In this document: positions 26,662 to 35,515 of the stretch, piece after piece | Numbering within the stretch: the first letter of the stretch is position 1 | Layout of the letters: every line of letters starts with the position of its first letter | NCBI RefSeq assembly: GCF_900106975.1 | Contig: NZ_FNNU01000001.1 | Coordinates: 556,260 to 620,259 of the forward strand | Source: Pseudomonas kuykendallii | Lineage (GTDB): Bacteria > Pseudomonadota > Gammaproteobacteria > Pseudomonadales > Pseudomonadaceae | Direction of reading: 5' to 3' | Length of the DNA: 64,000 bases | The notes under the pieces: model-generated | Seen by the model: the letters and a program-made list of their open reading frames with translations, nothing else | What the model was told of the DNA's origin: nothing | The model's database searches: none | Position numbers and translations under genes: made by a program

Positions 26662-28332
26662 GTGAAACAGCAAACCCTGAAATCCTGGTTCAAGAGCGGC
26701 TCGCCCTGGGTCTGGATGACCGCCAGCGGCGTGTCCATCGCGGTGATCATGACCGTCGGCCTGCTGGCGGTGATCGCCACCCGCGGCCTGGCCAACTTCT
26801 GGCCGGCGGATGTGCTGGAAGCCGATTACCAGGTGCCCGGCACGCCCGCCAAGGTCATGGCCGGCGAGCTGGTCCAGGCCGAGGAAGTGCCGCGCGCGCG
26901 CCTGGCCGGGGCCGGCCTGCCGGTGGACGTGAACGGCGGCGAGTTCATGACCCGCGAGCTGTTCAAGGTCGGCAACCGCGAGGTGTATGGCGCCGACTTC
27001 ACCTGGGTGGTCGCCGAATGGACCAGCAACCTGCGCACGCCGCAGAACCTGATGGTCATGGAGCGCCGCGAGTGGGGCAACTTCTACGGCTACCTGGTCA
27101 ACGTGAAGGAAAACGGCCAGGTGATCGCCGAGGGTGACGACGCCTGGGCCGCGATGCAGCAGCGCATCGGCCGCGTCGACGCGCTCTACGGGCAGATTTC
27201 CAAACTGGAAAAACGCGACATCGGGCGCATCAACGCCGGCCTTGAGCGCCTGCGCCTGAAAACCCGCAAGCTGGAGATGAACGGCCAGCTGGACGCCGCC
27301 GGGCAGGCCGATCTGGACGCCGAGCGCGCGCAGTGGGGTGCCGAGTACAAGGTCCTCGAAGGTCAGCTCAACGACCTGCACCAGCAGTTCGACCGCGACA
27401 GCGTGACGGTGCGCACCGTCGACGGCCAGGAGCAGGAGATGAGCCTGGGCAAGGTGGTCCGCGCCTACCGGCCGAACACCATGGGCACCGGCGCCAAGCT
27501 TGGCTTCTACTTCGCCAAGCTGTGGGAATTCCTCAGCGACGAGCCGCGCGAGGCGAACACCGAGGGCGGCATCTTCCCGGCCATCTTCGGCACCGTGATG
27601 ATGACCCTGATCATGGCCGTGATCGTCACCCCGTTCGGCGTGCTGGCGGCCATCTACCTGCGCGAGTACGCCAGGCAGGGGCCGCTGACGCGGGTCATCC
27701 GCATCGCCGTGAACAACCTCGCCGGGGTCCCGGCGATCGTCTACGGCGTGTTCGGCCTGGGCTTCTTCGTCTACGTGCTGGGCGGCTCGATCGACCGGCT
27801 GTTCTTCGCCGAAGCCCTGCCGGCGCCGACCTTTGGCACGCCGGGGCTGATGTGGGCGTCGCTGACCCTGGCGATCCTCGCCGTGCCGGTGGTGATCGTC
27901 GCCACCGAGGAAGGCCTGGCGCGTATCCCGCGGGCGTTGCGCGAAGGCTCCCTGGCGCTCGGTGCGACCAAGGCGGAAACCCTCTGGAAGGTCGTACTGC
28001 CGATGGCCAGCCCGGCGATGATGACCGGCCTGATCCTCGCCGTGGCCCGCGCCGCCGGCGAAGTCGCCCCGCTGATGCTGGTCGGCGTGGTCAAGCTGGC
28101 GCCGGCGCTGCCACTGGACGGCAACTACCCGTACCTGCATCTGGACCAGAAGATCATGCACCTGGGCTTCCACATCTACGACGTCGGCTTCCAGAGCCCC
28201 AACGTCGAGGCCGCGCGACCGCTGGTGTACGCCACCGCGCTCCTGCTGGTGCTGGTGATCGCCCTGCTCAACCTGAGCGCGGTGTTCATCCGCAACCACC
28301 TGCGCGAGAAGTACAAGGCGCTGGACCACTGA
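26662..28332 (+). CDS. pstA: phosphate ABC transporter, permease PstA (extended form)
   Basis: 556 residues. One membrane segment near residues 17-40, a periplasmic insertion to about residue 300 with a predicted coiled stretch (ISKLEKRDIGRINAGLERLR), then the permease domain with EAA loop ALGATKAETLWKVVLPMASP. Partner of PstC. The start is GTG at 26662, with GAAGG upstream, giving MKQQTLKSWFKSG; the frame is open further upstream but passes through the intergenic palindromes. Confidence 0.93.
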   Translation: MKQQTLKSWFKSGSPWVWMTASGVSIAVIMTVGLLAVIATRGLANFWPADVLEADYQVPGTPAKVMAGELVQAEEVPRARLAGAGLPVDVNGGEFMTRELFKVGNREVYGADFTWVVAEWTSNLRTPQNLMVMERREWGNFYGYLVNVKENGQVIAEGDDAWAAMQQRIGRVDALYGQISKLEKRDIGRINAGLERLRLKTRKLEMNGQLDAAGQADLDAERAQWGAEYKVLEGQLNDLHQQFDRDSVTVRTVDGQEQEMSLGKVVRAYRPNTMGTGAKLGFYFAKLWEFLSDEPREANTEGGIFPAIFGTVMMTLIMAVIVTPFGVLAAIYLREYARQGPLTRVIRIAVNNLAGVPAIVYGVFGLGFFVYVLGGSIDRLFFAEALPAPTFGTPGLMWASLTLAILAVPVVIVATEEGLARIPRALREGSLALGATKAETLWKVVLPMASPAMMTGLILAVARAAGEVAPLMLVGVVKLAPALPLDGNYPYLHLDQKIMHLGFHIYDVGFQSPNVEAARPLVYATALLLVLVIALLNLSAVFIRNHLREKYKALDH

Positions 28333-28396
28333 ATGAATTGCGCCGGACGCGCGCCGCGCGGCCGGCTAACCGAATTGTTAGCGTAGGGAGCACCCC

Positions 28397-29230
28397 ATGC
28401 AGCACGAAACGCATACCCACGGCATCGACATCAAGGCCCTCGGCCGCGACAAGCAGAGCCTGCGCCTGGCCGACGAGACCGTCGCCCTCGAAGTCCCCGG
28501 CCTGAACCTGTTCTACGGCGACAAGCAGGCGCTGTTCGACGTCAGCATGAACATTCCCAAGCAGCGCGTGACCGCCTTCATCGGCCCGTCCGGCTGCGGC
28601 AAGTCGACCCTGCTGCGCACCTTCAACCGGATGAACGACTTGGTCGACGGCTGCCGTGTCGACGGCGAGATCCTCCTCGACGGCCAGAACATCTACCGCA
28701 AGGGCGTGGAAGTCGCCGAGCTGCGCCGCCGCGTCGGCATGGTCTTCCAGAAGCCCAACCCGTTTCCCAAGAGCATCTACGAGAACGTCGTCTACGGCCT
28801 GCGCATCCAGGGCATCAACCAGAAGCGCGTGCTCGACGAAGCGGTGGAATGGTCGCTGAAGAGCGCCGCGCTGTGGGACGAGGTGAAGGACCGCCTGCAC
28901 GACTCCGCCCTCGGCCTCTCCGGCGGCCAGCAGCAGCGCCTGGTGATCGCCCGCACGGTGGCGGTGCAGCCCGAAGTGCTGCTGCTCGACGAACCCTGCT
29001 CGGCGCTCGACCCGATCTCGACGCTGAAGGTCGAGGAACTGATCTACGAGCTCAAGAGCAAGTACACCATCGTCATCGTCACCCACAACATGCAGCAGGC
29101 CGCGCGGGTTTCCGACTACACGGCGTTCATGTACATGGGCAAGCTGATCGAATTCGGCGACACCGACACGCTGTTCACCAACCCGGCGAAGAAGCAGACC
29201 GAGGACTACATCACCGGCCGCTACGGCTAG
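28397..29230 (+). CDS. pstB: phosphate ABC transporter, ATP-binding protein PstB
   Basis: 277 residues. Walker [12 protein letters not shown] (about residues 60-70), signature LSGGQQQRL, Walker [13 protein letters not shown] and the switch His in [10 protein letters not shown] are all intact; [14 protein letters not shown] is the PstB-specific Q-loop block. It drives phosphate import and signals phosphate status to PhoR together with PhoU. Confidence 0.98.
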   Translation: MQHETHTHGIDIKALGRDKQSLRLADETVALEVPGLNLFYGDKQALFDVSMNIPKQRVTAFIGPSGCGKSTLLRTFNRMNDLVDGCRVDGEILLDGQNIYRKGVEVAELRRRVGMVFQKPNPFPKSIYENVVYGLRIQGINQKRVLDEAVEWSLKSAALWDEVKDRLHDSALGLSGGQQQRLVIARTVAVQPEVLLLDEPCSALDPISTLKVEELIYELKSKYTIVIVTHNMQQAARVSDYTAFMYMGKLIEFGDTDTLFTNPAKKQTEDYITGRYG

Positions 29231-29241
29231 GGACTCGTGCC

Positions 29242-29294
29242 GTAGGGTGCGCCGCGCGCACCGACTCGCCACTGGTGCGCGCGGCGCACCCTAC
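29242..29294. repeat. GTAGGGTGCGC inverted-repeat element
   Basis: GTAGGGTGCGCCGCGCGCACC and its inverse GGTGCGCGCGGCGCACCCTAC (ends 29242 and 29294) flank an 11-base centre, forming a 21-bp stem between pstB and phoU. Same family as the elements at 58259-58531. Confidence 0.85.
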
Positions 29295-29316
29295 CGGTTT
29301 TTCGCGGAGTTAGAGA

Positions 29317-30054
29317 ATGATCAACAAAGACGGCCACACCCAACACATCTCCCAGCAATTCAACGCCGAGTTGGAGGAGGTTCGCAGCCACCTCCTGGCG
29401 ATGGGCGGCCTGGTCGAGAAGCAGGTCAACGACGCGGTCAACGCGCTGATCGACGCCGACACCGGCCTCGCCCAGCAGGTCCGCGAGATCGATGACCAGA
29501 TCAACCAGATGGAGCGCAACATCGACGAGGAATGCGTGCGCATCCTCGCCCGTCGCCAGCCGGCGGCGTCCGACCTGCGCCTGATCATCAGCATCTCCAA
29601 GTCGGTGATCGACCTCGAGCGGATCGGCGACGAGGCGACCAAGATCGCCCGCCGCGCCATCCAGCTGTGCGAGGAAGGCGAGTCGCCACGCGGCTACGTC
29701 GAGGTGCGCCACATCGGCGGCCAGGTGCGCAAGATGGTCCAGGAAGCGCTGGACGCCTTCGCCCGCTTCGATGCCGACCTGGCGCTCTCGGTGGCGCAGT
29801 ACGACAAGACCGTCGACCGCGAATACAAGACCGCGCTGCGCGAGCTGGTCACCTACATGATGGAAGACCCGCGCTCGATCTCCCGCGTGCTCAGCGTGAT
29901 CTGGGCGCTGCGCTCACTGGAGCGGATCGGCGACCACGCGCGCAACATCGCCGAACTGGTGATCTACCTGGTGCGCGGCACCGACGTGCGCCACACCGGG
30001 CTGACCAAGAAGAGACGCCAGCTCCCCGGCGAACCGGAAGAAATCGCGCCCTGA
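29317..30054 (+). CDS. phoU: phosphate signalling protein PhoU
   Basis: 245 residues, two three-helix PhoU domains. Conserved metal-binding helices DLERIGDEATKIARRA and SLERIGDHARNIAELV lie in the first and second half. PhoU links PstB with PhoR and keeps the Pho regulon off in high phosphate. Last gene of the pst operon. Confidence 0.97.
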   Translation: MINKDGHTQHISQQFNAELEEVRSHLLAMGGLVEKQVNDAVNALIDADTGLAQQVREIDDQINQMERNIDEECVRILARRQPAASDLRLIISISKSVIDLERIGDEATKIARRAIQLCEEGESPRGYVEVRHIGGQVRKMVQEALDAFARFDADLALSVAQYDKTVDREYKTALRELVTYMMEDPRSISRVLSVIWALRSLERIGDHARNIAELVIYLVRGTDVRHTGLTKKRRQLPGEPEEIAP

Positions 30055-30202
30055 GCCACGCGCGCCCTGCCCCGGCATCCGGCCGCCGGCGGCGCGCGCG
30101 CTTCCCCGAGGCCCCGTCCGGGATTTTCCGCCCATGGCGTGGGCGGTTAGCCATTAGCTACTCGCCAAGGCTATGCTTAGGTCCAATCTTCAGGAGTGGC
30201 CG

Positions 30203-31108
30203 ATGAGCAAAGTCAGTGTGCTGGTGGTGGACGACGCCTCCTTCATTCGCGATCTGGTGAAAAAGGGGTTACGCGACCACTTTCCCGGCATCCAGCTGGA
30301 AGAAGCGGTGAACGGGCGCAAGGCCCAGCAGCTGCTCGGCCGCGTGACCGTCGACCTGATCCTCTGCGACTGGGAAATGCCGGAGATGTCCGGCCTCGAA
30401 CTGCTCACCTGGTGCCGCGAACAGGACACGCTCAAGACCACGCCGTTCATCATGGTCACCAGCCGCGGCGACAAGGAAAACGTGGTCCAGGCGATCCAGG
30501 CCGGCGTCAGCGACTACATCGGCAAGCCCTTCTCCAACGACCAGTTGATCAACAAGGTGAAGAAGGCCCTGAGCCGCGCCGGCAAGCTCGAGGCGCTGTC
30601 CGCCTCCGCGCCGGCGCGCACGCTGTCGGGTGGCATACCCAACGACTCCCTCGCCGCGCTCACCGGCGGCAAGGCCGCGGTGATCAACACCAGCGCCGCG
30701 CAGCCACCGCGACCGGTGGCCGCCCCCGCGGCTCCCGCGGCCAGCAAACCCGCACCCGCCGCCGCGCCGACAGGCCGGGGCCAGGGCCAGTTGCGCCTGC
30801 CCGGCGGCATGCTCGGTTGCGTGATCAAGGCCATCAGCCTGAAGGAAGCGGCCATCGTGGTGCGCCGCGGCGAGCTGATCCCGCAGGTGCTGGAAAGCGC
30901 GGTGCTCGACCTGGAGCAGGGCGAAGGCGGCGAAGTCGCGCGCCTCAACGGCTACCTCCACTCGGTGGCCGCCTTCGAGCCGAAACCCGACAGCGACTGG
31001 CTTCAGCTGATCTTCCGCTTCGTCGACCGCGACCCGCAGAAGATGGACTACCTCTCGCGCCTGATCGCCCGCGGCACCGCGCAGAAACACTTCGTCCCCG
31101 GCGCCTGA
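30203..31108 (+). CDS. response regulator with C-terminal PilZ-like domain
   Basis: 301 residues. A CheY-like receiver (residues 1-125) with phospho-acceptor D56 (LILCDWEMPEMSG), acidic D10/D11 and Lys in IGKPF. A Pro/Ala-rich linker (about 130-195) joins it to a C-terminal domain whose end, RFVDRDPQKMDYLSRLI, looks like a PilZ fold. I do not see the RxxxR c-di-GMP motif that should precede it. AGGAG lies seven bases before the ATG. No kinase gene is adjacent. Confidence 0.75.
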   Translation: MSKVSVLVVDDASFIRDLVKKGLRDHFPGIQLEEAVNGRKAQQLLGRVTVDLILCDWEMPEMSGLELLTWCREQDTLKTTPFIMVTSRGDKENVVQAIQAGVSDYIGKPFSNDQLINKVKKALSRAGKLEALSASAPARTLSGGIPNDSLAALTGGKAAVINTSAAQPPRPVAAPAAPAASKPAPAAAPTGRGQGQLRLPGGMLGCVIKAISLKEAAIVVRRGELIPQVLESAVLDLEQGEGGEVARLNGYLHSVAAFEPKPDSDWLQLIFRFVDRDPQKMDYLSRLIARGTAQKHFVPGA

Positions 31109-31182
31109 AGCCCCCGCAACCCCGTTTCGTGGGTTGCACCCGCCCTACCAACACCATCGCCCTTGTAGAAGCAATCGCCACC

Positions 31183-31204
31183 GTAGGGTGGGCTTCAGCC
31201 CACC
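31183..31204. repeat. GTAGGGTGGGC half element
   Basis: GTAGGGTGGGCTTCAGCCC then ACC, identical to the left half of the element at 13883. A second degenerate arm, GGGTTGCACCCGCCCTAC, lies just upstream at about 31131-31148. Confidence 0.8.
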
Positions 31205-31312
31205 ATCCCGCGCGGTCACCCAACGCATGCCCGGCAAACGACGACCGGCGATTCGCCGAGCCGGGCCGGCGCTGCTATCTTCGCCTCGCGACCCCTTCCA
31301 CTGCGGAACCCC

Positions 31313-32209
31313 ATGCCCGGACGCCTGTTCTTCCTCTGCTGCCTGCTGGCGCTCAGCGCGCCGGCCGCCGCGCTGACCGTCTACAAGTACACCGACGCCA
31401 ACGGCGTGGTCACCTACAGCGACCAGGCCGCGCCCGGCGCGAAGGTGTTCGTGTTCCAGGACCGCATGGTCGAGCGCCTGGACAACCAGGTGAAGCTGGA
31501 GACCCACAAGCACGCCGGCGGCGAGACCCTCAGCGTGCGCAACGACCTCTACGCGCCGGTGGAAGTCGAACTGCGCCTGGAAAAGCTCGACAACGCGGTC
31601 GGCGCGCCGGACAAGCCGATCCACTGGGTACTGCCGCCACGCAGCTCGATCCGCCTGGCCACCCTCGCGCCGCGCGATCCCAGCCAGCCGCTGCGCTACA
31701 CGCCCAAGCTGCGCTACGCCCTCGGCGATCCGCGCCTGCAGCCGCTGGCGGTGCGCTATCCGCTGCCCTGGCGCGGCGGGCCGTTCCGCAAGAGCCAGGG
31801 CGCTAACGGCGGCTACAGCCACAACACGCCGAAGGGCCGCTACGCCATCGATATCGCCATGCCCGAGGGCACGCCCATCGTCGCCGCCCGCGCCGGGATG
31901 GTGGTGAAGGTGGAAAACGACCAGAGCGGGCGCGGCAAGAACCCTTCGGGCAACTTCGTGCGGATCCTTCACGACGACGGCACCATGGGCGTCTACCTGC
32001 ACCTGATGCAGGGCTCGGTGAAGGTGCGCGAGGGCCAGCGCGTGCTGCCCGGCAGCGCGCTGGCACTCTCCGGCAACACCGGCAACAGCACCGGTCCGCA
32101 CCTGCACTTCGTGGTCCAGCGCAACGTCGGCCTGGCGCTGGAATCGATTCCCTTCGACTTCGCCCAGCCGGTGAACGCGCTGCCCAATTTCGCCGTGGGG
32201 GGCGAGTAG
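31313..32209 (+). CDS. M23-family metallopeptidase with DUF4124 domain
   Basis: 298 residues: signal peptide (1-20, PAAA), a DUF4124 domain (VYKYTDANGVVTYSDQ, residues 22-38), and a C-terminal LytM/M23 domain (about 165-285). Metal ligands are seen as His in GYSHN, Asp in RYAIDIAMP and the HLHF motif near the end, so the active site looks complete. Probable periplasmic peptidoglycan endopeptidase. This is the last gene before the accessory region. Confidence 0.83.
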   Translation: MPGRLFFLCCLLALSAPAAALTVYKYTDANGVVTYSDQAAPGAKVFVFQDRMVERLDNQVKLETHKHAGGETLSVRNDLYAPVEVELRLEKLDNAVGAPDKPIHWVLPPRSSIRLATLAPRDPSQPLRYTPKLRYALGDPRLQPLAVRYPLPWRGGPFRKSQGANGGYSHNTPKGRYAIDIAMPEGTPIVAARAGMVVKVENDQSGRGKNPSGNFVRILHDDGTMGVYLHLMQGSVKVREGQRVLPGSALALSGNTGNSTGPHLHFVVQRNVGLALESIPFDFAQPVNALPNFAVGGE

Positions 32210-32238
32210 GCGGCTTCGCTGCACTGAAAACTGGCGTG

Positions 32239-32255
32239 GCGCCTGCCGCTGGTGC
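32239..32255 (+). promoter_or_regulatory. possible NtrC binding site
   Basis: GCGCCT-GCCGC-TGGTGC resembles the NtrC dyad GCACCA-N4/5-TGGTGC: right half perfect, left half 4 of 6. It lies 110 bases upstream of the sigma-54-like promoter, a normal enhancer distance. One site only, so tentative. Confidence 0.4.
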
Positions 32256-32365
32256 GCCGAAGCGTTGCAGGCGCGACGGACATTCCCCGCACCGATTCCG
32301 CCGGATGCCGCCAACCCGTTGAACGCGCTGGGGTTTGCCGACCCGGCGGGCAGGCTGCGACAAAC

Positions 32366-32381
32366 TGGCACCGGACTTGCA
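32366..32381 (+). promoter_or_regulatory. sigma-54 (RpoN) promoter of the guanidine-riboswitch operon
   Basis: TGGCACCGGACTTGCA matches the -24/-12 consensus TGGCACG-N4-TTGCA at 11 of 12 fixed positions. Transcription should start near 32392, about 75 bases before the riboswitch. Confidence 0.7.
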
Positions 32382-32467
32382 AAAACCCAAGCGAACGGGA
32401 TGAGTCAACGCGCCGGCAACGCTGGTACATCGTGCACTCATGACGCTTGGCACACAGGAGCAACACC

Positions 32468-32570
32468 AGAGGCGAACTAGGGTTCCGGTCCACGCGAGTG
32501 GATGGCAGGTCCGAGAGTTCTCCGGCCCCAAGGACACGGGGGCTACACGGCGGGATAAAAGCCCGGGAGA
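32468..32570 (+). ncRNA. guanidine-I (ykkC) riboswitch
   Basis: All hallmark blocks of the ykkC guanidine-I aptamer occur in order: CTAGGGTTCCG (32477-32487), GGTCCGAGAG (32508-32517), ACACGGCGGGAT (32545-32556) and AAAAGCCCGGGAGA (32557-32570). Between the first two is TCCAC-GCGA-GTGGA, a hairpin with a GNRA loop (32489-32502); GGCCCC/GGGGGCT (32524-32543) forms another. ATCCCG (32580-32585) can pair with CGGGAT (32551-32556) of the aptamer, a plausible switch. No U-tract precedes the AGGAG at 32603-32607, so control of translation is possible. ykkC subtypes for ppGpp or PRPP look alike; downstream genes favour guanidine. Confidence 0.88.
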
Positions 32571-32614
32571 CGCGTCGTCATCCCGTGCCCGATTCCCTGT
32601 GTAGGAGTTCCGCC

Positions 32615-33619
32615 ATGAGCCTGTCGCTAACCCGCTTCGCGTTCCGCAAGACCCTCGCCGGCCTCTGTCTGGCCGCCGCCACGCTACTCCCGGTTGCCGC
32701 CTCCGCGGCCGAATCGCTGAAGATCGGCACCGTGGTCTGGGCCGGCTACGCGCCCTTCTACGTCGCCGATGCCCTCGATCTGTACAAGAAGCACAACCTC
32801 AAGGTGCAGCTGCAGTTCTTCAACGACCCCGCGATGATCCCGTCGGCGATGGCCGGCAGCGCGCTGGACGGCGGCATGCTCACCTATGACCAGGTGATCA
32901 ACTCGGCCGCCAAGGGTCTGGCGCACAAGGTGGTGATGCCGATCGACTTCTCCAACGGTGGCGATGCCATCGTCGCCGAGAAATCCATCACCTCGGTGGC
33001 CGACTTCAAGGGCAAGAAGGTCGGCTTCAACCCGCTGTCGCCGTCCGACTTCCTGCTCGCCTATGCGCTGAAGACCAACGGCCTGACCGACAAGGACATC
33101 CAGCCGGTCAACATGACGCCCGAAGGCATTCCCGGCGCCATGGCCTCCGGCAGCCTGCCGATCGGCGTGACCTACGAGCCCAACGTGTCGCAGATCCTCG
33201 GCATGCCCGGCGACAAGTTTCACGTCGTCTACTCCTCCAAGGACGCGCCCGGCCTGATCACCGACGTGCTGGTGTTCGACGAGAAGATGATCGCCAAGAA
33301 ACCCGCCGCGATCAGCGCGCTGATCCTCGGCTACCTCGACGGCCTCGCCTACATCCAGAGCCATCCGGACGAAGCGGCGAAGATCATCGGCAAGGTGCTC
33401 GGCGTCGACGCCGAAGAAGCCAAGGCGCAGATGAGCGGCGTGTACAACATCCCGCTCAACGAGATGGAAACCAACTTCACCAAGGCCGAGGCCACCACCT
33501 CGTTCTTCGGCAGCGGCGCGGTGATCGCCAAGCTGCTCAAGGATAACGGCCAGATCGCGGAGATCCCCGACTTCGCCAAGACCTACGACGCCCAGTTCGT
33601 CAAAGCGCTGACCGAGTAA
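32615..33619 (+). CDS. ABC transporter substrate-binding protein (SsuA/TauA/NMT1-like), guanidine operon
   Basis: 334 residues with a Sec signal (residues 1-31, ASA). The body is a type II binding protein of the nitrate/sulfonate/taurine class: LKIGTVVWAGYAPFYVADAL at residues 35-54 and VADFKGKKVGFNPLSPSDFL mid-protein. It should bind the imported nitrogen compound in the periplasm for the permease and ATPase at the far end of the operon. AGGAG is seven bases before the ATG. First gene after the riboswitch, followed by a strong stem-loop. The ligand is presumed to contain guanidine. Confidence 0.88.
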   Translation: MSLSLTRFAFRKTLAGLCLAAATLLPVAASAAESLKIGTVVWAGYAPFYVADALDLYKKHNLKVQLQFFNDPAMIPSAMAGSALDGGMLTYDQVINSAAKGLAHKVVMPIDFSNGGDAIVAEKSITSVADFKGKKVGFNPLSPSDFLLAYALKTNGLTDKDIQPVNMTPEGIPGAMASGSLPIGVTYEPNVSQILGMPGDKFHVVYSSKDAPGLITDVLVFDEKMIAKKPAAISALILGYLDGLAYIQSHPDEAAKIIGKVLGVDAEEAKAQMSGVYNIPLNEMETNFTKAEATTSFFGSGAVIAKLLKDNGQIAEIPDFAKTYDAQFVKALTE

Positions 33620-33631
33620 TCGTGTCCTCGC

Positions 33632-33656
33632 CGGCGGAGGGCACTGCCCTCCGCCG
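33632..33656 (+). terminator. stem-loop after the guanidine-operon SBP gene
   Basis: CGGCGGAGGGCA (33632-33643) and TGCCCTCCGCCG (33645-33656) are perfect 12-base inverses. No T-run follows. Likely reduces expression of the downstream genes relative to the binding protein. Confidence 0.7.
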
Positions 33657-33716
33657 ACGCTGCAACCGCGCCAGAGATCGCCGCGGCGAGCCCGCGCTCC
33701 ACCGCTGGAGGAACCC

Positions 33717-34739
33717 ATGTCCACCCAGATCTACCGCTACGCCGACGGCCGCCTGGCCAACAGCCTGGCCATCGCCTACACCCTCGTCGGCTACGTCGGC
33801 GGCATCGGCTTGCTGCTTTCCGGTCACTGGGCGGCGATCGCTGCCGGCACGCTGTTGCTGGCCCACGCGATGATCGTCGCCGCCTACCTGATCCACGAAT
33901 TCGCCCACGGCACCATCTTCGCCAAGCCCCGGCACAACGAATGGGCAGGCGAGCTGTGCAGCTGGATCTGCGGCAGCTGCTACGCCGGCTTCCAGGACCT
34001 GCGCAAGAAGCACATGCGCCACCACGTCGACCGCGCCGACGTGATCACCTTCGACACCAAGGCCTTCCTCGCCCGCAGCCCGGCCTGGTTCCGCAAGCTG
34101 GTGCTGGCCGCGGAATGGGCCTACGTGCCGGCGGTCGAGCTGATCATGCATTACTACGTGATCCTCCTGCCGTTCATCACCGACAACGCCAAGCACCGCG
34201 CCAACCGCCGCAAGGTCGCGCTCACCCTGCTGATCCGCGGCGTGCTCTTCGGCCTGCTCGCCTACGCCTCGCCGCTGGCCGCCGTGCTGTACTTCGTCGC
34301 CTGGTCGATCATGCTCACCGTGCTGCGCTTCACCGATGCCTACCAGCACACCTACGACGCCTTCGCGGTGCTCGAGGACGGCGGCAAGATCCCTGACGAC
34401 AAGACCCGCGACCGCACCTACGAGCAGATGAACACCTTCAGCAACGTGGTCTCGGTGCGCTGGCCGGTGCTCGACCTGCTGTTGCTCAACTTCGCCTACC
34501 ACAACGCCCACCACGAAAAACCGGTGGCGCCCTGGTACCGCCTGCCGGCGCTGCACAAGCAGCTGTACGGCGACGACTACGCCCAGGTGCTGCCGATGCA
34601 CCTGCTGTTCAAGAGCTTCCACCAGCACCGCCTGCGCCGCGTCATCGACGACAACTACGGCGTGGTCGAGCCGGAAGGCAAACACCGCGCCGACGGTTTC
34701 TACGGCGCGGTCGGCGTGTCCTTTCTGACGGCGGTGTGA
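33717..34739 (+). CDS. membrane di-iron fatty-acid-desaturase-like hydroxylase/desaturase
   Basis: 340 residues with hydrophobic segments near 18-36, 40-58, 140-155 and 165-205. The three histidine boxes of the integral-membrane di-iron family are complete: HEFAH (60-64), HMRHH (99-103) and HNAHH (262-266). Relatives desaturate or hydroxylate lipids, alkanes or small molecules with O2 and an electron donor. In a guanidine-responsive catabolic operon, hydroxylation of an alkyl side chain on a guanidine is a reasonable guess. GGAGG precedes the ATG. Overlaps the next gene. The electron donor is not encoded nearby. Confidence 0.85.
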   Translation: MSTQIYRYADGRLANSLAIAYTLVGYVGGIGLLLSGHWAAIAAGTLLLAHAMIVAAYLIHEFAHGTIFAKPRHNEWAGELCSWICGSCYAGFQDLRKKHMRHHVDRADVITFDTKAFLARSPAWFRKLVLAAEWAYVPAVELIMHYYVILLPFITDNAKHRANRRKVALTLLIRGVLFGLLAYASPLAAVLYFVAWSIMLTVLRFTDAYQHTYDAFAVLEDGGKIPDDKTRDRTYEQMNTFSNVVSVRWPVLDLLLLNFAYHNAHHEKPVAPWYRLPALHKQLYGDDYAQVLPMHLLFKSFHQHRLRRVIDDNYGVVEPEGKHRADGFYGAVGVSFLTAV

Positions 34740-34741
34740 GC

Positions 34742-35515
34742 ATGATCGACTACCGCGGCAAACAGGTGCTGATCACCGGCGCGGCCAGCGGCATCGGGCG
34801 CGGCCTGGCGCGCGCCTTCGCCGAGCAGGGCGCCACCCTGGATCTGCTCGACCGCAACGCCGAGGCGCTGGGGCAGGTCGCCGAGGAACTGGCGACGCTG
34901 ACCTCCAGCCGCATCGCCTGCGTCGACCTGGGCGACAGCGCTGCCATCGCCGACTACGCCGCTCGCCGCGGCGGGCGGCCGCTGGATGTGCTGATCAACA
35001 ATGCCGGCGTCGAGTACGCCACGCCACTGAGCGATACCGGCGCACAGGCCGATGCCCACTGGCAGGCGCTGCTGGACAACAACGTCGCCTCGATGCTGCG
35101 CCTGACCCGCGCCCTGCTGGGGCACTTGAAGGATGGCGCCAGTGTGATCAACCAGGCGTCGATCTGGGGCCTCAAGGGCGTGCCGGGGTTTTCCGCCTAT
35201 GTCGCCAGCAAGCACGCGGTGATCGGCCTGACCCGCTCGCTGGCCTGGGAACTGGGCGGGCGGAGGATTCGCGTCAACGCCGTGTGCCCCGGCTGGATCG
35301 CCACCGAGGCGGCGATGCGTTCGCTGCGGGTGATGGCCGCCGAGGCCGGGCGCAGCGAGGAGCAGGAACTGGCCACGATCCTCGCCGCCCAGGCGGTGCC
35401 CGAACTGCTCACGCCGGCGGACCTGGCCGGCACCTTCCTGTTCCTCGGCAGCGCACTGGCGACGCCGATCACCGGGCAGGCATTGTCGGTCAGCCACGGC
35501 GAGGTCATGCACTGA
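34742..35515 (+). CDS. short-chain dehydrogenase/reductase 1 of guanidine operon
   Basis: 257 residues, classical SDR. Cofactor motif TGAASGIGRG (residues 12-21), NNAG present, catalytic S140, Y153 and K157 (AYVASK). It would oxidise an alcohol or reduce a carbonyl with NAD(P)H. I use ATG at 34742; GTG at 34736, overlapping the previous stop, is a possible alternative. Its last base is the first base of the next start codon. Confidence 0.87.
   Translation: MIDYRGKQVLITGAASGIGRGLARAFAEQGATLDLLDRNAEALGQVAEELATLTSSRIACVDLGDSAAIADYAARRGGRPLDVLINNAGVEYATPLSDTGAQADAHWQALLDNNVASMLRLTRALLGHLKDGASVINQASIWGLKGVPGFSAYVASKHAVIGLTRSLAWELGGRRIRVNAVCPGWIATEAAMRSLRVMAAEAGRSEEQELATILAAQAVPELLTPADLAGTFLFLGSALATPITGQALSVSHGEVMH

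Noticed and set aside
32468-32570. ykkC subtype 2 aptamer (ppGpp, PRPP or nucleotide diphosphate) instead of guanidine-I
   Set aside because: The conserved blocks cannot fully separate subtypes by eye, but downstream genes (TauABC-like importer, creatininase, guanylurea-hydrolase-like enzyme) fit guanidine and not amino-acid or purine synthesis.
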